This document shows positions 31,241 to 39,924 of a stretch of 64,000 nucleotides of DNA, piece after piece. The notes beneath the pieces are model-generated. The model had not been told where the DNA came from. It searched no databases and saw nothing but the letters and a program-made list of their open reading frames with translations. This DNA is from Anaeromyxobacter dehalogenans 2CP-C (GTDB lineage: Bacteria; Myxococcota; Myxococcia; Myxococcales; Anaeromyxobacteraceae). The position numbers and the translations under genes are program-made. The stretch's first letter is position 1. Each line of letters starts with the position of its first letter. Location: assembly GCF_000013385.1 (NCBI RefSeq), contig NC_007760.1, positions 4,438,001-4,502,000 on the forward strand. Direction: 5' to 3'.

Positions 31241-33038
31241 TGTACCGGACCACCACCTCCATGCCGTTCGCGGCGGGCACCACCTGGATGCCGGGCACGG
31301 CCGAGAAGCTCTGCACGGCGTAGCGCGAGGTGGTCTTCCGCCACTCGCCCTCCGCCGCCTTCGCGTTCGCCTCGGTCTCCTTCTCGACCAGGTGCTGCAC
31401 GCCGTCGATGACCGGGTACGGGTCGCGGCCGAGCGGCACGAGCAGCCGCAGCTCGTCCCACATCCACTGGCCGGAGGTGGAGAAGTTGAAGTAGTGGCCC
31501 TCGATGGCGAACGAGTTCACGAACGACACGCGGCGGCCGGTGGGGTGGCCGGCGTCGTTCCAGCTCCCGGTCTCGAGCAGCACGGTGTGGAACAGGCCGA
31601 TCTCCACCACCTCGCCGCCCACGCCCTTGATCTCCACCCAGTCGCCCACGCGGATGCCGTTGCGGCCCATGAGGATGAACCAGCCGAAGAACGCGACGAT
31701 GAAGTCCTTCAGCGCGACGGTGAGGCCGGCGCCGGCGAGGCCGAGGACGGTGGTGGCCTGCCCGGGCGCGCCGAACACGACGAACAGCGCCACGAGCACC
31801 GTCACCACGTTCACGCCGAGGCGCGCGACCGTGCGCACGGTCTCGACCCGCAGCCGCTCCTTCGCGCGCTTGCGGAAGAACCGGTCCACCACCTCGCCCA
31901 GCCCGAACCCGGCCGCCACCACCGCGAGCAAGGCCAGCACGCCCCACAGCAGCCGGTGCAGCGCGGCGCGGGCGTGGCCCTGCACCACCTCGCGCCACTG
32001 GCCGTAGGTGTCGGCGAGCTCGTTCAGGTCCTGCAGGCGCCGCCCGATCGTGGCGAGCCGGCGCTGGTCGTCGCTGAAGCGCTGGAGCGCCTTCACCGCC
32101 TCGGCCTTCGCGGCCCGGTCGGCCGCGGCCGCCTCGCCGGCGGCCACCCGCGCGGCGGACGCCTTCGCGGCCTCGCGCTCCTCGGCCTCGCGCTTCTTGC
32201 GCGCGACGAGGTCGTCGCGCCGCTTCGCGAGCCGCTGCGCGCGATCCTGGACGTCGGCCTGCGCGGCCGCGAGCTGCGCCGCCTTGGCGCGGTGCCAGCT
32301 CCACCCCCGCCAGCGCGAGAGCAGGCTCGGCGCGGTCGCGGGCGCCGCCGCGACCGGCGGCCGCGGCTCCTTCTGCGCGGCGTCGTACACCTCGCGCAGG
32401 CGGCGGATGCGCACCTGCGGATCGCCGCCGGCGCGCTGGAGCTGATCGGTCGCGGAGGCGAGCTCGTTGTTCTCGAGCTCCAGCTCGGCCCGCGCGACCT
32501 CGAGCTGATCCTCCAGCTCGACGCGCTCGCGCTCCGGCGCGGCCTTCACCCTCGCCTCGAGCGCGGCCACCCGCCCCTCGGCCGCGTCCACCGCAGCCTG
32601 CGCCCGGGCCCGCGCGTCGGCGAGCGCCTTCAGCTCCGGCGTCTGCTCGGGCACGCTCTCGGCGGCGTCGCGCATCGCCACCGCGAACGCGAGGTCGATG
32701 GCGTGGTCGGCGAGCCGCTCGGCCTGGCGGGAGAGCTCCTGCTCCTCGGGCGTGCTCGCGAACGCGGAGAGCTGCTTCGCGGTGAGGAGCGGCCGCATGT
32801 CCACGAGCCGGGTGCGCCGGGGGCGCTGGCCGCCGGGCTGCACCTGCCCGCCGCCCTGCCCCCCCGCGCCCGCCTGCCCGGCGCCTGGCGCCGCTGCGGG
32901 GGCCGGCGCGCCCGCCGGAGCCGCGCCGCCCGCGTTCGCATCGGGAGCGCCGCGATCGCGCGTGAGGAAGATCCCGGCGCTGGCGGCGCCGAGGAGCAGC
33001 ACGAGTAGGAGGATCGTCAGCTTTCGCGAGGCGTTCAC
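31095..33038 (-). CDS. MscS-family mechanosensitive channel with long N-terminal coiled coil
   Basis: About 647 residues. A hydrophobic N-terminus (LTILLLVLLLGAASAGIFL) serves as signal or anchor; then a Gly/Pro-rich linker and a long Glu/Lys/Ala-rich coiled-coil region (about 120-330) likely in the periplasm. TM helices follow, then the MscS pore and beta domain: LGLAGAGLTVALKDFIVAFF, VGDWVEIKGVGGEVVEIGLF. It should open under membrane tension to release solutes. GTG 33038 was chosen because it places the hydrophobic segment right at the N-terminus; GTG 33056 and an upstream start at 33098 are alternatives. The 3' end overlaps the convergent radical SAM gene. Confidence 0.83.
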   Translation of the reverse strand: MNASRKLTILLLVLLLGAASAGIFLTRDRGAPDANAGGAAPAGAPAPAAAPGAGQAGAGGQGGGQVQPGGQRPRRTRLVDMRPLLTAKQLSAFASTPEEQELSRQAERLADHAIDLAFAVAMRDAAESVPEQTPELKALADARARAQAAVDAAEGRVAALEARVKAAPERERVELEDQLEVARAELELENNELASATDQLQRAGGDPQVRIRRLREVYDAAQKEPRPPVAAAPATAPSLLSRWRGWSWHRAKAAQLAAAQADVQDRAQRLAKRRDDLVARKKREAEEREAAKASAARVAAGEAAAADRAAKAEAVKALQRFSDDQRRLATIGRRLQDLNELADTYGQWREVVQGHARAALHRLLWGVLALLAVVAAGFGLGEVVDRFFRKRAKERLRVETVRTVARLGVNVVTVLVALFVVFGAPGQATTVLGLAGAGLTVALKDFIVAFFGWFILMGRNGIRVGDWVEIKGVGGEVVEIGLFHTVLLETGSWNDAGHPTGRRVSFVNSFAIEGHYFNFSTSGQWMWDELRLLVPLGRDPYPVIDGVQHLVEKETEANAKAAEGEWRKTTSRYAVQSFSAVPGIQVVPAANGMEVVVRYITRASQRHDARQRLYRAVLELMHGKRGDAGQGSPGGPAGPGEARGGAR

Positions 33039-33240
33039 GGCGCGGCAGCACAGCACGAACTCGGGGCCGCGCCAAGGTGGGCGGGCGTGCGCCCGCATGT
33101 CTGCCGGCCAGGGCCCGGCGCTCGCCGCCTCGCCACGCGGTCACACCCGTCGGAGCGGGCCTGCGCTCCCGGTGGCAGCGCCACGATCGGTGCGCCTACA
33201 CTCACGGCGCAGGCACACCCGGTCTGCCCGGAGGTGAGCC

Positions 33241-34596
33241 ATGGGACGCCGCGCCAGCGCCGCGCTCCTCGTCCTCGCCCTCTCCTCGTTCCCGGTGCGC
33301 GCCGCCGCAGCGACGACCGTCGCGACCATCGTGGGCCCGGACGGCGCCGCGCTCGAGGCGGCAGCGAACGTGGAGCGGATCCGCTTCGGCGAGGCGCAGC
33401 CGATTCGGCTCGCGGTGGGCGACACGCTGGAGGTGGGCGACGAGCTTCGGAGCGCCGGCGGAGCCTTCACGGTCGTCCTGGCGTGCTCGGAGGCCGCGTC
33501 GGTGACGCTGACGGGCGCGTTCCGGGTGGCGATCATGCCGGCGAGCGACGGGCGGACGTGCCTGCTCGACCTGTTCGCGGGGGACGCGTACATGACCGGC
33601 GATCGCTCCACCGGGCTCGGGCTGGGCGACGTGACGGCCGGCGCCGAGCGGACGCAGTACCGCGCGGCGGTCTCGCGCGACGCGGAGGGCGTCCGGACCG
33701 AGCTCGCGGTGTTCGACGGGGAGGTGGCGGTACGACCTGCGGCCGCGGGCGGCGGGTCGGCCCGGGCGCTCCAGGCGGGCGCGGTCCTCTCGATGCAGGG
33801 GGCTCGCCGCGTGGAGACCGCGCTCACCGCGCCTCAGCTCGAGGCCGCCGCCAGGCTGTACGCGGTGGTGGACGCGAGCCGCCTGGCGCAGGGCGTGCGC
33901 CCGACGGTGGTGAAGCAGCTCGAGACGGCGTACCTGTCCGTCCTCCAGCGTCCCGGCGACGCGGACGCGCGGCTGAAGCTCGTGGAGCAGCAGGTGCGCT
34001 TCGCCGCGACCGGCGCGACCAGCCTGCACCAGCTCGACCGGGCGGTGGCGGTCGCGCCGAGGAGCCAGGAGCTGGAGGTCGCGACCCTGGCGCTGAGCGC
34101 CGCGGTGTACCGGCAGCGCGGCGAGGAGACCCGGGCGGCGACGCGCGAGGCGGCGCTGCGCGACCTCGGCGCGCCGGCGGTGGAGCAGGCGCTCCGGGCC
34201 CGCAAGCTCGATCCGAAGGTCGTCCGGCGCCCGGCGCCGCCGGGCGGCGTCCTCGCCGTCCCGGGCGCCCTCGCCACGCTGCAGGTGCACGCCCTGGCCG
34301 AGCCGCCCGCGATCCACGTCCTCGGGGAGACGCGCATCCGGGTCCGCGTGACCACCGGCGACGGCGCGCCGGTGCAGGGCGCCCGCGTGCGCATCGCCGC
34401 GGGCGGCGGCTCGTTCGGCCACGCGGTCCCGGGCGCCGCGGGTGCGGCCGAGGCCGCGGGACGGACCGGCGCGAACGGGATCTTCGTCACGGTCTGGGGC
34501 TGCCGGCAGTGCGCGCCGGCGTACGTGCTCTCGGTGGAGGCGACGCGGGAGGGCTTCGCGCCGGCGCGCGCCGAGGTGACGGTCCGGGTCGAGTAG
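33241..34596 (+). CDS. FecR-like secreted protein
   Basis: A 451-residue exported protein with a Sec signal peptide (ASAALLVLALSSFPVRAAA). The region 55-180 has the FecR-type beta pattern (VGDTLEVGDELRSAGGAFTV, LLDLFAGDAYMTGD, VFDGEVAV), often found in proteins sensing or scaffolding at the periplasm. Middle residues are helical (TPR-like pattern in 190-300), and the C-terminal 100 residues look like an Ig/carboxypeptidase-regulatory beta domain (VRVTTGDGAPVQGARVRIAA). It is followed 21 bp later by the CHASE2 gene, a pairing seen in many myxobacteria and other proteobacteria. Confidence 0.75.
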   Translation: MGRRASAALLVLALSSFPVRAAAATTVATIVGPDGAALEAAANVERIRFGEAQPIRLAVGDTLEVGDELRSAGGAFTVVLACSEAASVTLTGAFRVAIMPASDGRTCLLDLFAGDAYMTGDRSTGLGLGDVTAGAERTQYRAAVSRDAEGVRTELAVFDGEVAVRPAAAGGGSARALQAGAVLSMQGARRVETALTAPQLEAAARLYAVVDASRLAQGVRPTVVKQLETAYLSVLQRPGDADARLKLVEQQVRFAATGATSLHQLDRAVAVAPRSQELEVATLALSAAVYRQRGEETRAATREAALRDLGAPAVEQALRARKLDPKVVRRPAPPGGVLAVPGALATLQVHALAEPPAIHVLGETRIRVRVTTGDGAPVQGARVRIAAGGGSFGHAVPGAAGAAEAAGRTGANGIFVTVWGCRQCAPAYVLSVEATREGFAPARAEVTVRVE

Positions 34597-34617
34597 CGGC
34601 CCGGAGGAGGAGCGGGC

Positions 34618-36060
34618 GTGCCCGGTGAACGACTCGCGGGCGAGGCCCAGGCGGGCGGCGATCACGGCGCGCCGCAGGGCGTGCTCTGGCCGGAGCGCAT
34701 GGAGCGCTGGCGGGAGCGGCTGCTGGAGGCGGCGCTGATCGGCGTCCCGCTCGCGGTGATCCAGTGGGTCGTCGGCCGGCTGAGCGCGCGCGTCACCTCG
34801 CAGCCCTGGCACGTCCTGTGGTTCGTGGTGCCGCTGGCGGTCGCCGCCTGGATCGCGTGGCAGGCGGTGATGCGGCGCCGCAGCTTCCGGCTGCGCGGCC
34901 CCATGCGCGCGTTCCTCGTCTGCTACCTGGCCGTCTTCGCGGTGGCAGGCGCGGCGGACCTGCTGGTCCTGACCCGCACCACGGCGGTCTACGAGCACGA
35001 GCCGCTGCGGCACCGGTTCCTGCCCGCTGGATGGGGCGACTGGCGCTACCGCGTCGCGCGCCGGTACGCAGCCGACCAGGTGCCGCTCGTGATCCTGGTC
35101 GAGCCGGCGCCAGGGCCCGCCACGAGCCGGGGTGCGGAGCGCTTCGAGCTGGCACGGCTGATCGCACGGGCCGAGCAGGCCGGGGCGGCCGGCGTGGCGT
35201 TCGATTTCTACTTCGGGAAGGAGCCCTCGGACGCCGATGCGCTCCTGTGCGCCGCCGTCCAGCGCGCCCGCAGGCCGGTGATCGTCGGCGAACGCACGGT
35301 GAAGGCTCCGCACGTCCACGCCGAAGCGTATGCGCCAGCGCTCGAGTCCTGCTTCCCGCGGAATCGCCGGGGCCACCTGCTCGCGTACCGCGACGCGGAC
35401 GACCTCGTCCGCAGCGTGGGCCTGAGGACGCCGCGCGGCAAGGAGTCGCTCGCGCTCCAGGTGGCGGCGCAACTGGCGGGCCGGCCAGTGGGGCCGGACG
35501 GCGAGCTGATGCAGCTCGTCTTCCCTCGCGACGCCTTCCCAGCCATCACCTCCGAGGATCTCGCGCTCACGGACCTGAAGGACCGCTTGCTGCTCGTCGG
35601 CGAGCGGTCCGCTGCCGAAACCTTCCAGACCCCGTTCGGCCCGCGCTTGGGCGTGGAGCTCCACGCCGCCGCCGTCGGATCGCTGCTCACCGGCGGATGG
35701 ATCCGGCGGCCGCCGCCCTGGTGCGGCGCCCTGATCGTCCTGGTGGCCTGCTACCTGCTTTCCGCGCTCGCCGACGCCGGCGCGTCGATCCGGAAGCTCC
35801 TCGGGGTCGCGGCCGCGGTGACCGCGTTCGTGGTCGCCGGGGCCGTGCTCGCGATGTGGCTGTGGAACGTGTGGCTGGACGTCGCGTATCCGGTGGCGGC
35901 AGTGTGGCCGCTGGTGGCGCTCCTGGCGCTGCTCCGGCGCACGCTCGGGAGCGCGCCGGCGCCTCCGTCATCCGCCGTCAGCGGCGCACCAGCTCCACCC
36001 AGCCCCGCACCGAGCTCACCTGCCAGATCCGCTCGGCGCGCGAGAGGTCGCCCAGCGTGA
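34618..36060 (+). CDS. CHASE2-domain membrane protein without an effector domain
   Basis: A 480-residue protein. TM segments near 35-55, 70-85 and 100-120, then a CHASE2 sensor (about 140-350; AGVAFDFYFGKEPSDADALL, RRPVIVGERT, LKDRLLLVGERSA, TPFGPRLGVELHAAAVGSLL) and three more TM helices (about 365-445). Normally CHASE2 is followed by a kinase, adenylate cyclase or GGDEF domain; here the protein ends with an Ala/Pro/Arg-rich tail. GTG 34618 has ggaggagg upstream. Operon with the FecR-like gene; its tail overlaps the convergent pabC by 83 bp. It may send its signal through the FecR-like partner (inference). Confidence 0.82.
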   Translation: MPGERLAGEAQAGGDHGAPQGVLWPERMERWRERLLEAALIGVPLAVIQWVVGRLSARVTSQPWHVLWFVVPLAVAAWIAWQAVMRRRSFRLRGPMRAFLVCYLAVFAVAGAADLLVLTRTTAVYEHEPLRHRFLPAGWGDWRYRVARRYAADQVPLVILVEPAPGPATSRGAERFELARLIARAEQAGAAGVAFDFYFGKEPSDADALLCAAVQRARRPVIVGERTVKAPHVHAEAYAPALESCFPRNRRGHLLAYRDADDLVRSVGLRTPRGKESLALQVAAQLAGRPVGPDGELMQLVFPRDAFPAITSEDLALTDLKDRLLLVGERSAAETFQTPFGPRLGVELHAAAVGSLLTGGWIRRPPPWCGALIVLVACYLLSALADAGASIRKLLGVAAAVTAFVVAGAVLAMWLWNVWLDVAYPVAAVWPLVALLALLRRTLGSAPAPPSSAVSGAPAPPSPAPSSPARSARRARGRPA

Positions 36061-36589
36061 GCGCCGCCTCCTCGAGCTCGCCGGCCTCGAGGAGGTTCGC
36101 GCGGAAGGTGCCGGCCAAGAGCCCGGCGGACGCTGGCGGGGTGAGCCGCCGCCCGCCGCGCTCCAGCACCAGGTTGCCGGTGCTGGTCTCGGTGAGCTCG
36201 CCGCGCTCGTTCCAGAGGATCACCTCGTCGGCGTCCGGCCGGCTGGCGCGGGCGCGCTCGTACGGCTCCCGGCGCGAGGTCTTGAAGCGGAGGAAGGCGT
36301 CGGCGGAGTCCACCGGGTCGGGGGCCAGCGCGCCGCGGAGCGGCCGCGAGGACGGGAGGGGCAGCGCCTCCACCGCGAGGCGGCCGTCGGCCGCGAGCTC
36401 GAGCCGGACCTTGCGCGCGCCGTCGAGCCCGGCCACCGCGCCCTCGAGCGCCGCCCGGACCGCGGCCGGATCGAAGGGATGGCCGAAGTGCGCCGCGGCG
36501 CCGGCGAGGCGCGCGAGGTGCCGGTCGAGCAGGAACCAGCCGCCCGCCGGCTCCCACCGCAGCGCCTCCAGCAGCAGGAGCCCGCTCAC
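35978..36589 (-). CDS. pabC: 4-amino-4-deoxychorismate lyase-like aminotransferase class IV protein
   Basis: A 203-residue class-IV PLP enzyme starting at GTG 36589, whose GTGA overlaps the pabB stop. It contains the PLP lysine in FLRFKTSRREPYERA (Lys103) and the PLP-phosphate region NERGELTETSTGNLVLERG, plus PPASAGLLAGTFRANLL. It is shorter than E. coli PabC (about 270) and resembles the C-terminal lyase domain of fused PabBC proteins. It should cleave aminodeoxychorismate to p-aminobenzoate and pyruvate for folate synthesis. Translational coupling to pabB supports the role. Confidence 0.88.
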   Translation of the reverse strand: MSGLLLLEALRWEPAGGWFLLDRHLARLAGAAAHFGHPFDPAAVRAALEGAVAGLDGARKVRLELAADGRLAVEALPLPSSRPLRGALAPDPVDSADAFLRFKTSRREPYERARASRPDADEVILWNERGELTETSTGNLVLERGGRRLTPPASAGLLAGTFRANLLEAGELEEAALTLGDLSRAERIWQVSSVRGWVELVRR

Positions 36590-38028
36590 CTCGCCACCTC
36601 GTGCCAGCTCGCGACGGCGCGGATGAGGTTGCGGGCCTTCAGCCCCGCCTCCTCGTGCTCGGCCTCGGGCACCGAGTCGGCCACGATGCCGCCGCCGGCG
36701 TGCAGGTGCACGAGGCCGCCCGCGACGACGATCGTGCGGATGGCGACGTTCAGGTCCGCGGTGCCCTGGAAGCCGAGGTAGCCGATGCTGCCGGTGTACA
36801 CGCCCCGCGCGACCGGCTCCAGCTCGTCCACGATCTCCATGGCGCGGATCTTGGGCGCGCCGGTGATCGAGGCGGCGGGGAACGCGGCGCGCAACAGGTC
36901 GCAGACGCCGCGCCCGGGCGCGAGCCGGCCGCGCACGGTCGCGACGAGGTGGTGGACCGAGGGGTGGCGCTCGATCTCGGGGAACGCGTCCACCCGCACC
37001 GAGCCGGGCGCGCACACGCGCCCGAGGTCGTTCCGCGCCACGTCCACGATCATGGCCAGCTCGGCGCGGTCCTTCGCGCTCGCGAGCAGCGCCGCCCGCA
37101 GGTTCGCGTCCCCCTCCGGCGTCGTACCGCGCGGCGCGGTCCCCTTGATCGGCCGCGTCTCCACGTCCGCGCCGTCCACCCGCAGGAAGCGCTCCGGCGA
37201 GGCGCACGACACCTGCACGTCGTCGAAGCCGAGCCAGGCCGCGAACGGCGCCGGGTTGAGCCGCATGAGGCGGCGGTGGAGCGCCCAGGGATCGCGCCCG
37301 CGCACCGGCGCGAACCAGCGCCCGGTGAAGTTCACCTGGTACGCGTCGCCGGCGGCGACGTGGTCCTGGATGCGCCGCACCGCCGCGAGGTACGCGTCGC
37401 GCGTCAGGTCGCGCGAGAGCGGCTCGTCCGGCGCCGCGTCGTCCGTCGCCGCGTCGTCGGGCGCGGTGCGCCGCCGCGCAGCCTCGAGCACCGCGCGCCG
37501 GACCTCGCCGAGGGGCGCGCGGCCCGGGAGGTCGGGCGAGGCGAGGCAGGCGAGGTACGCCCGGCCCGCGACGCGATCGAGCACGAGCACGCGATCGTAG
37601 AGGCCGAGCACGGCGTCCGGGGCGCCGCTCGCGTCGCGCGCGGCGCGCGGCAGGCGCTCCAGCTCGCGCGCGAGCCCGTAGCCGAGGTAGCCGGCGGCCC
37701 CGCCCACGAACGGCGCGGGCAGGCCGGCGGCCTCGAGCCGGTGCGCCGCGAGCAGCCGCTCCAGCACGTCCAGCGCCTTGCCCTGGAACGTCGCCCGCTC
37801 GCCCGTCCAGCGCCGCAGCTCGACCTGGCCGTCGCGCGCCACCAGCGTCGCGAACGGATCGAAGCAGGCGAACGAGAACCGCCCCAGGCGGCCGTCCACC
37901 GCGCGGCTGTCGAGGAGCACGAGCCCGGGCCTGCGCCGGAGCGCGTCCACGCACCGCTCGAAGCCCTCGACGCCGAGGTCGAGCGCCTCGACCGCCGCCT
38001 GGAAGGTCACCGCGCGCGGGGCGAGCAT
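36586..38028 (-). CDS. pabB: aminodeoxychorismate synthase component I
   Basis: A 480-residue chorismate-utilising enzyme. The N-terminal domain (about 1-150) is followed by the chorismate-binding domain with DLTRDAYLAAVRRIQDHVAA, GDAYQVNFTGRW, ETRPIKGTAPRG and EIERHPSVHHLVATV, ending HAGGGIVADSVPEAEHEE. The PIKGT motif, with the Lys nucleophile, separates PabB from TrpE (PIAGT). It aminates chorismate using ammonia from a glutamine amidotransferase subunit (not seen nearby). First gene of a pabB-pabC pair with 4-bp overlap. Confidence 0.92.
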   Translation of the reverse strand: MLAPRAVTFQAAVEALDLGVEGFERCVDALRRRPGLVLLDSRAVDGRLGRFSFACFDPFATLVARDGQVELRRWTGERATFQGKALDVLERLLAAHRLEAAGLPAPFVGGAAGYLGYGLARELERLPRAARDASGAPDAVLGLYDRVLVLDRVAGRAYLACLASPDLPGRAPLGEVRRAVLEAARRRTAPDDAATDDAAPDEPLSRDLTRDAYLAAVRRIQDHVAAGDAYQVNFTGRWFAPVRGRDPWALHRRLMRLNPAPFAAWLGFDDVQVSCASPERFLRVDGADVETRPIKGTAPRGTTPEGDANLRAALLASAKDRAELAMIVDVARNDLGRVCAPGSVRVDAFPEIERHPSVHHLVATVRGRLAPGRGVCDLLRAAFPAASITGAPKIRAMEIVDELEPVARGVYTGSIGYLGFQGTADLNVAIRTIVVAGGLVHLHAGGGIVADSVPEAEHEEAGLKARNLIRAVASWHEVAR

Positions 38029-38109
38029 CGCGGCGTTCTACGCCGTCCCGAGGCCGGCCCACCAGCCGGGCCCGCACCTGGGACGCGGCCCGCCGGGCGC
38101 GCGGCCGGC

Positions 38110-38391
38110 TCAGGCCGCCGGCGCGCCGAGCACGCGCAGGTAGGACAGCCCGTCCATGCGCTCCACCTCGAAGTAGCCGTGGCGCGCGCCCCACTCCGCC
38201 CACTCGACCGCGGCGCCGCGGACCCACACCACCGATCGATCGGAGCCGCGCAGGAGGCGGCGCTGCTTGCGGCACCAGGCGAGGCGTCCGAGCGGCCCGA
38301 ACACGGGGTCGATCAGCTGCTCGCGCAGCGCCGTCAGGACCGCCTTCAGCGTGCCGCCCTTCGACGCGTCTCGTCCCGGATCCGGAACCAT
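38110..38391 (-). CDS. hypothetical protein
   Basis: A 93-residue protein not assigned to a family. The start at ATG 38391 (MVPDPGRDASKGG) has ggaag 9-13 bases upstream. The middle is basic (LAWCRKQRRLLRG) and the C-terminal half alternates hydrophobic and aromatic residues (WVRGAAVEWAEWGARHGYFEV), possibly a small beta structure. It lies upstream of pabB (82 bp) on the same strand and could be co-transcribed. Confidence 0.5.
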   Translation of the reverse strand: MVPDPGRDASKGGTLKAVLTALREQLIDPVFGPLGRLAWCRKQRRLLRGSDRSVVWVRGAAVEWAEWGARHGYFEVERMDGLSYLRVLGAPAA

Positions 38392-38838
38392 GTCTGGTCG
38401 CTTCCGTGCCGGCGCCGCCGTGGTCGCGCACCCGCCGCGCACCGCGCGCCCTGGGGCGCGCAGCGGCTCGTCGTGGCACGAAGGGTGGCGCGGGTGAGTT
38501 CCGCCGTGTCGTTCACGGCGTCCTGGAGGCCGGCGAGCTGCGCCGGCTGACACCGGTATACCACCGGGAGCGCCCCGGCGCTCGCCGCGCCGGCGGCGGT
38601 CATCTCAGGGCGACGGGTCGACATCTCCCCGTCCTTCGATTACATCCACCGAGAGCCTCCCGCCTCGGGAGGACCAGGGCGCACGGTCCGATCGGCGCCG
38701 CGCCGCCCACTCCCCGACAACCGATTGAAGGTCCGCACACGGACCTCCGCACGGCGAAGGCCCGCAGCGCGCACGCGCGGACAGCGTCCGCGCGCGCTCG
38801 TCCGTCGCCGCGCCGCGCACGCAAGAGAGGCAACGCGC
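38392..38838. other. intergenic region with two leader hairpins
   Basis: About 450 bp without a recognisable gene. In the last 110 bases, in the probable leader of the small Lys/Ala-rich gene, are two perfect hairpins: AGGTCCG-caca-CGGACCT (38729-38746) and CGCGCGGAC-agc-GTCCGCGCG (38774-38794). They may fold in the 5' UTR. No riboswitch consensus was recognised. Confidence 0.45.
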
Positions 38839-39060
38839 ATGAGCTTCAAGGATCTCGAGAAGAGAAACGCCCAGCCTCACGTGGACACGCCGGCCCAGGC
38901 GGAGGCGAGGGCGGCCGCCGCGGCCGACGTGAAGACGAAGGCCGACGCCAAGGCGGCGAAGAACGCCGCGCAGCGCGAGAAGGGCGCGAACGACGCGTCG
39001 AAGGGCGCGGCCGCCGCGCCGCCGGCCAAGGAGACGAAGGCAGCTCCGAAGGCGAAGTGA
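38839..39060 (+). CDS. small Lys/Ala-rich protein
   Basis: A 73-residue, highly charged low-complexity protein starting MSFKDLEKRN and ending PPAKETKAAPKAK. About half the residues are Ala or Lys, similar in composition to histone-H1-like tails, but no DNA-binding motif (e.g. AT-hook) is present. The ribosome site gagagg stands 7-12 bases upstream, and a 11-bp hairpin follows the stop, so it is probably a real single-gene transcript. Possibly a nucleoid or stress protein (inference, weak). Confidence 0.6.
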   Translation: MSFKDLEKRNAQPHVDTPAQAEARAAAAADVKTKADAKAAKNAAQREKGANDASKGAAAAPPAKETKAAPKAK

Positions 39061-39072
39061 AGTAGCGTCCGG

Positions 39073-39101
39073 GGTCGTGGCGGCGCCCGTCCGCCACGAC
39101 C
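39073..39101 (+). terminator. hairpin, probable terminator
   Basis: An 11-bp perfect stem (GGTCGTGGCGG with CCGCCACGACC) and 7-base loop CGCCCGT begin 12 bases after the stop of the Lys/Ala-rich gene. No T-run follows; strong stem alone suggests termination. Confidence 0.5.
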
Positions 39102-39346
39102 GCTCCACCCGCTCCCGCGCGCCGGGCCCCTCGCCTCGCGGTCGAGCCCGACGCTCCGTCCGACCGATTCTCGAGTCGCGTCGTGTCGCCGCATCGTCAC
39201 CTCACCGGAATGGTCGCGCCCCGATCGGCGGCGATCTTCTCCGGAATGCGGCGCCTGTCTCGTGGTTCAACGACATGCGTTCCGGCACTGCGAGCGGAGA
39301 CCTCCCCGCGAGCGGGCGCGCCCACCCTCACCCCACGGGAGCCACC

Positions 39347-39763
39347 ATGGAAGACCACCGTGAAACCGCGCAGCCGAAGGTGCTGCTGGTCGAGGACGAC
39401 GACGACCTGCGCGTCGCCATGGCGGGCTGCCTCGCGGGCGCGGGCTTCGACGTGACGCTGGTCGCGACGGGGGCGGATGCGGTGCGCGCGGCGCTGCGCG
39501 ATCACCCGCAGGTCATGGTCATCGACGTGATGCTGCCGGACTCGGGCGGGCTCGGCGTGGCGGAGGCGCTGCACCGCTACCCGGAGCTGGAGCAGGTGCC
39601 GGTGCTGTTCACCACCGGCCTCGCCGCCCCGGCGGTGAAGGCGCTGCTCGCGCCGGCGCCGGTGCTGTTCAAGCCGTTCGGCCGGCGCCAGCTCGTGAGC
39701 GCGGTGCGGAGCGCGGTGCAGCGGCGGCCGCCGGCCTCCCAGGCGCCGGCGGCCGCGCAGTGA
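39347..39763 (+). CDS. stand-alone response-regulator receiver protein
   Basis: A 138-residue CheY-like protein. Acidic pocket Asp17/Asp18, phospho-acceptor Asp60 (VMVIDVMLPDSGG), conserved Thr90 (VLFTTGL) and Lys109 (LFKPFG) are all present, so it should be phosphorylated by a histidine kinase. No output domain. No kinase gene is adjacent, so its partner is elsewhere. ATG 39347 with cgggagccacc upstream. Confidence 0.88.
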   Translation: MEDHRETAQPKVLLVEDDDDLRVAMAGCLAGAGFDVTLVATGADAVRAALRDHPQVMVIDVMLPDSGGLGVAEALHRYPELEQVPVLFTTGLAAPAVKALLAPAPVLFKPFGRRQLVSAVRSAVQRRPPASQAPAAAQ

Positions 39764-39765
39764 CG

Positions 39766-39785
39766 CCCCGAGCGCCGGCTCGGGG
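39766..39785 (+). terminator. short hairpin after the receiver gene
   Basis: CCCCGAG-cgccgg-CTCGGGG, 7-bp perfect stem 3 bases after the stop codon. No T-run. Confidence 0.4.
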
Positions 39786-39815
39786 GACCGCCCGCGCTTC
39801 GACACACTCCGGGTG

Positions 39816-39867
39816 ACCCTTCGACTCCGGCCGCGCCTACGGCGCGGCCTACGCTCAGGGTGAGCGG
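39816..39867. repeat. dispersed palindromic repeat, CCCTTCGACTCCGG type
   Basis: Same family as 16938-16989: CCCTTCGACTCCGG, an inner hairpin GCCGCGCC-tac-GGCGCGGC, then CTACGCTCAGGGTGAGCGG. It lies between two genes. Confidence 0.7.
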
Positions 39868-39881
39868 ATTCGTTCGATCAT

Positions 39882-39914
39882 CCGCTCGGGGTGAGCCTGT
39901 CGAACCACGAGCGG
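39882..39914. repeat. dispersed palindromic repeat, GTTCGACAGGCTCAC type
   Basis: CCGCTCGGGG / CCACGAGCGG arms (one mismatch) around TGAGCCTGTCGAA, the reverse complement of the loop seen in addB. It follows the other repeat type by 14 bp, just past the 3' end of the penicillin-acylase gene. Confidence 0.7.
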
Positions 39915-39924
39915 ATCGACGTGA

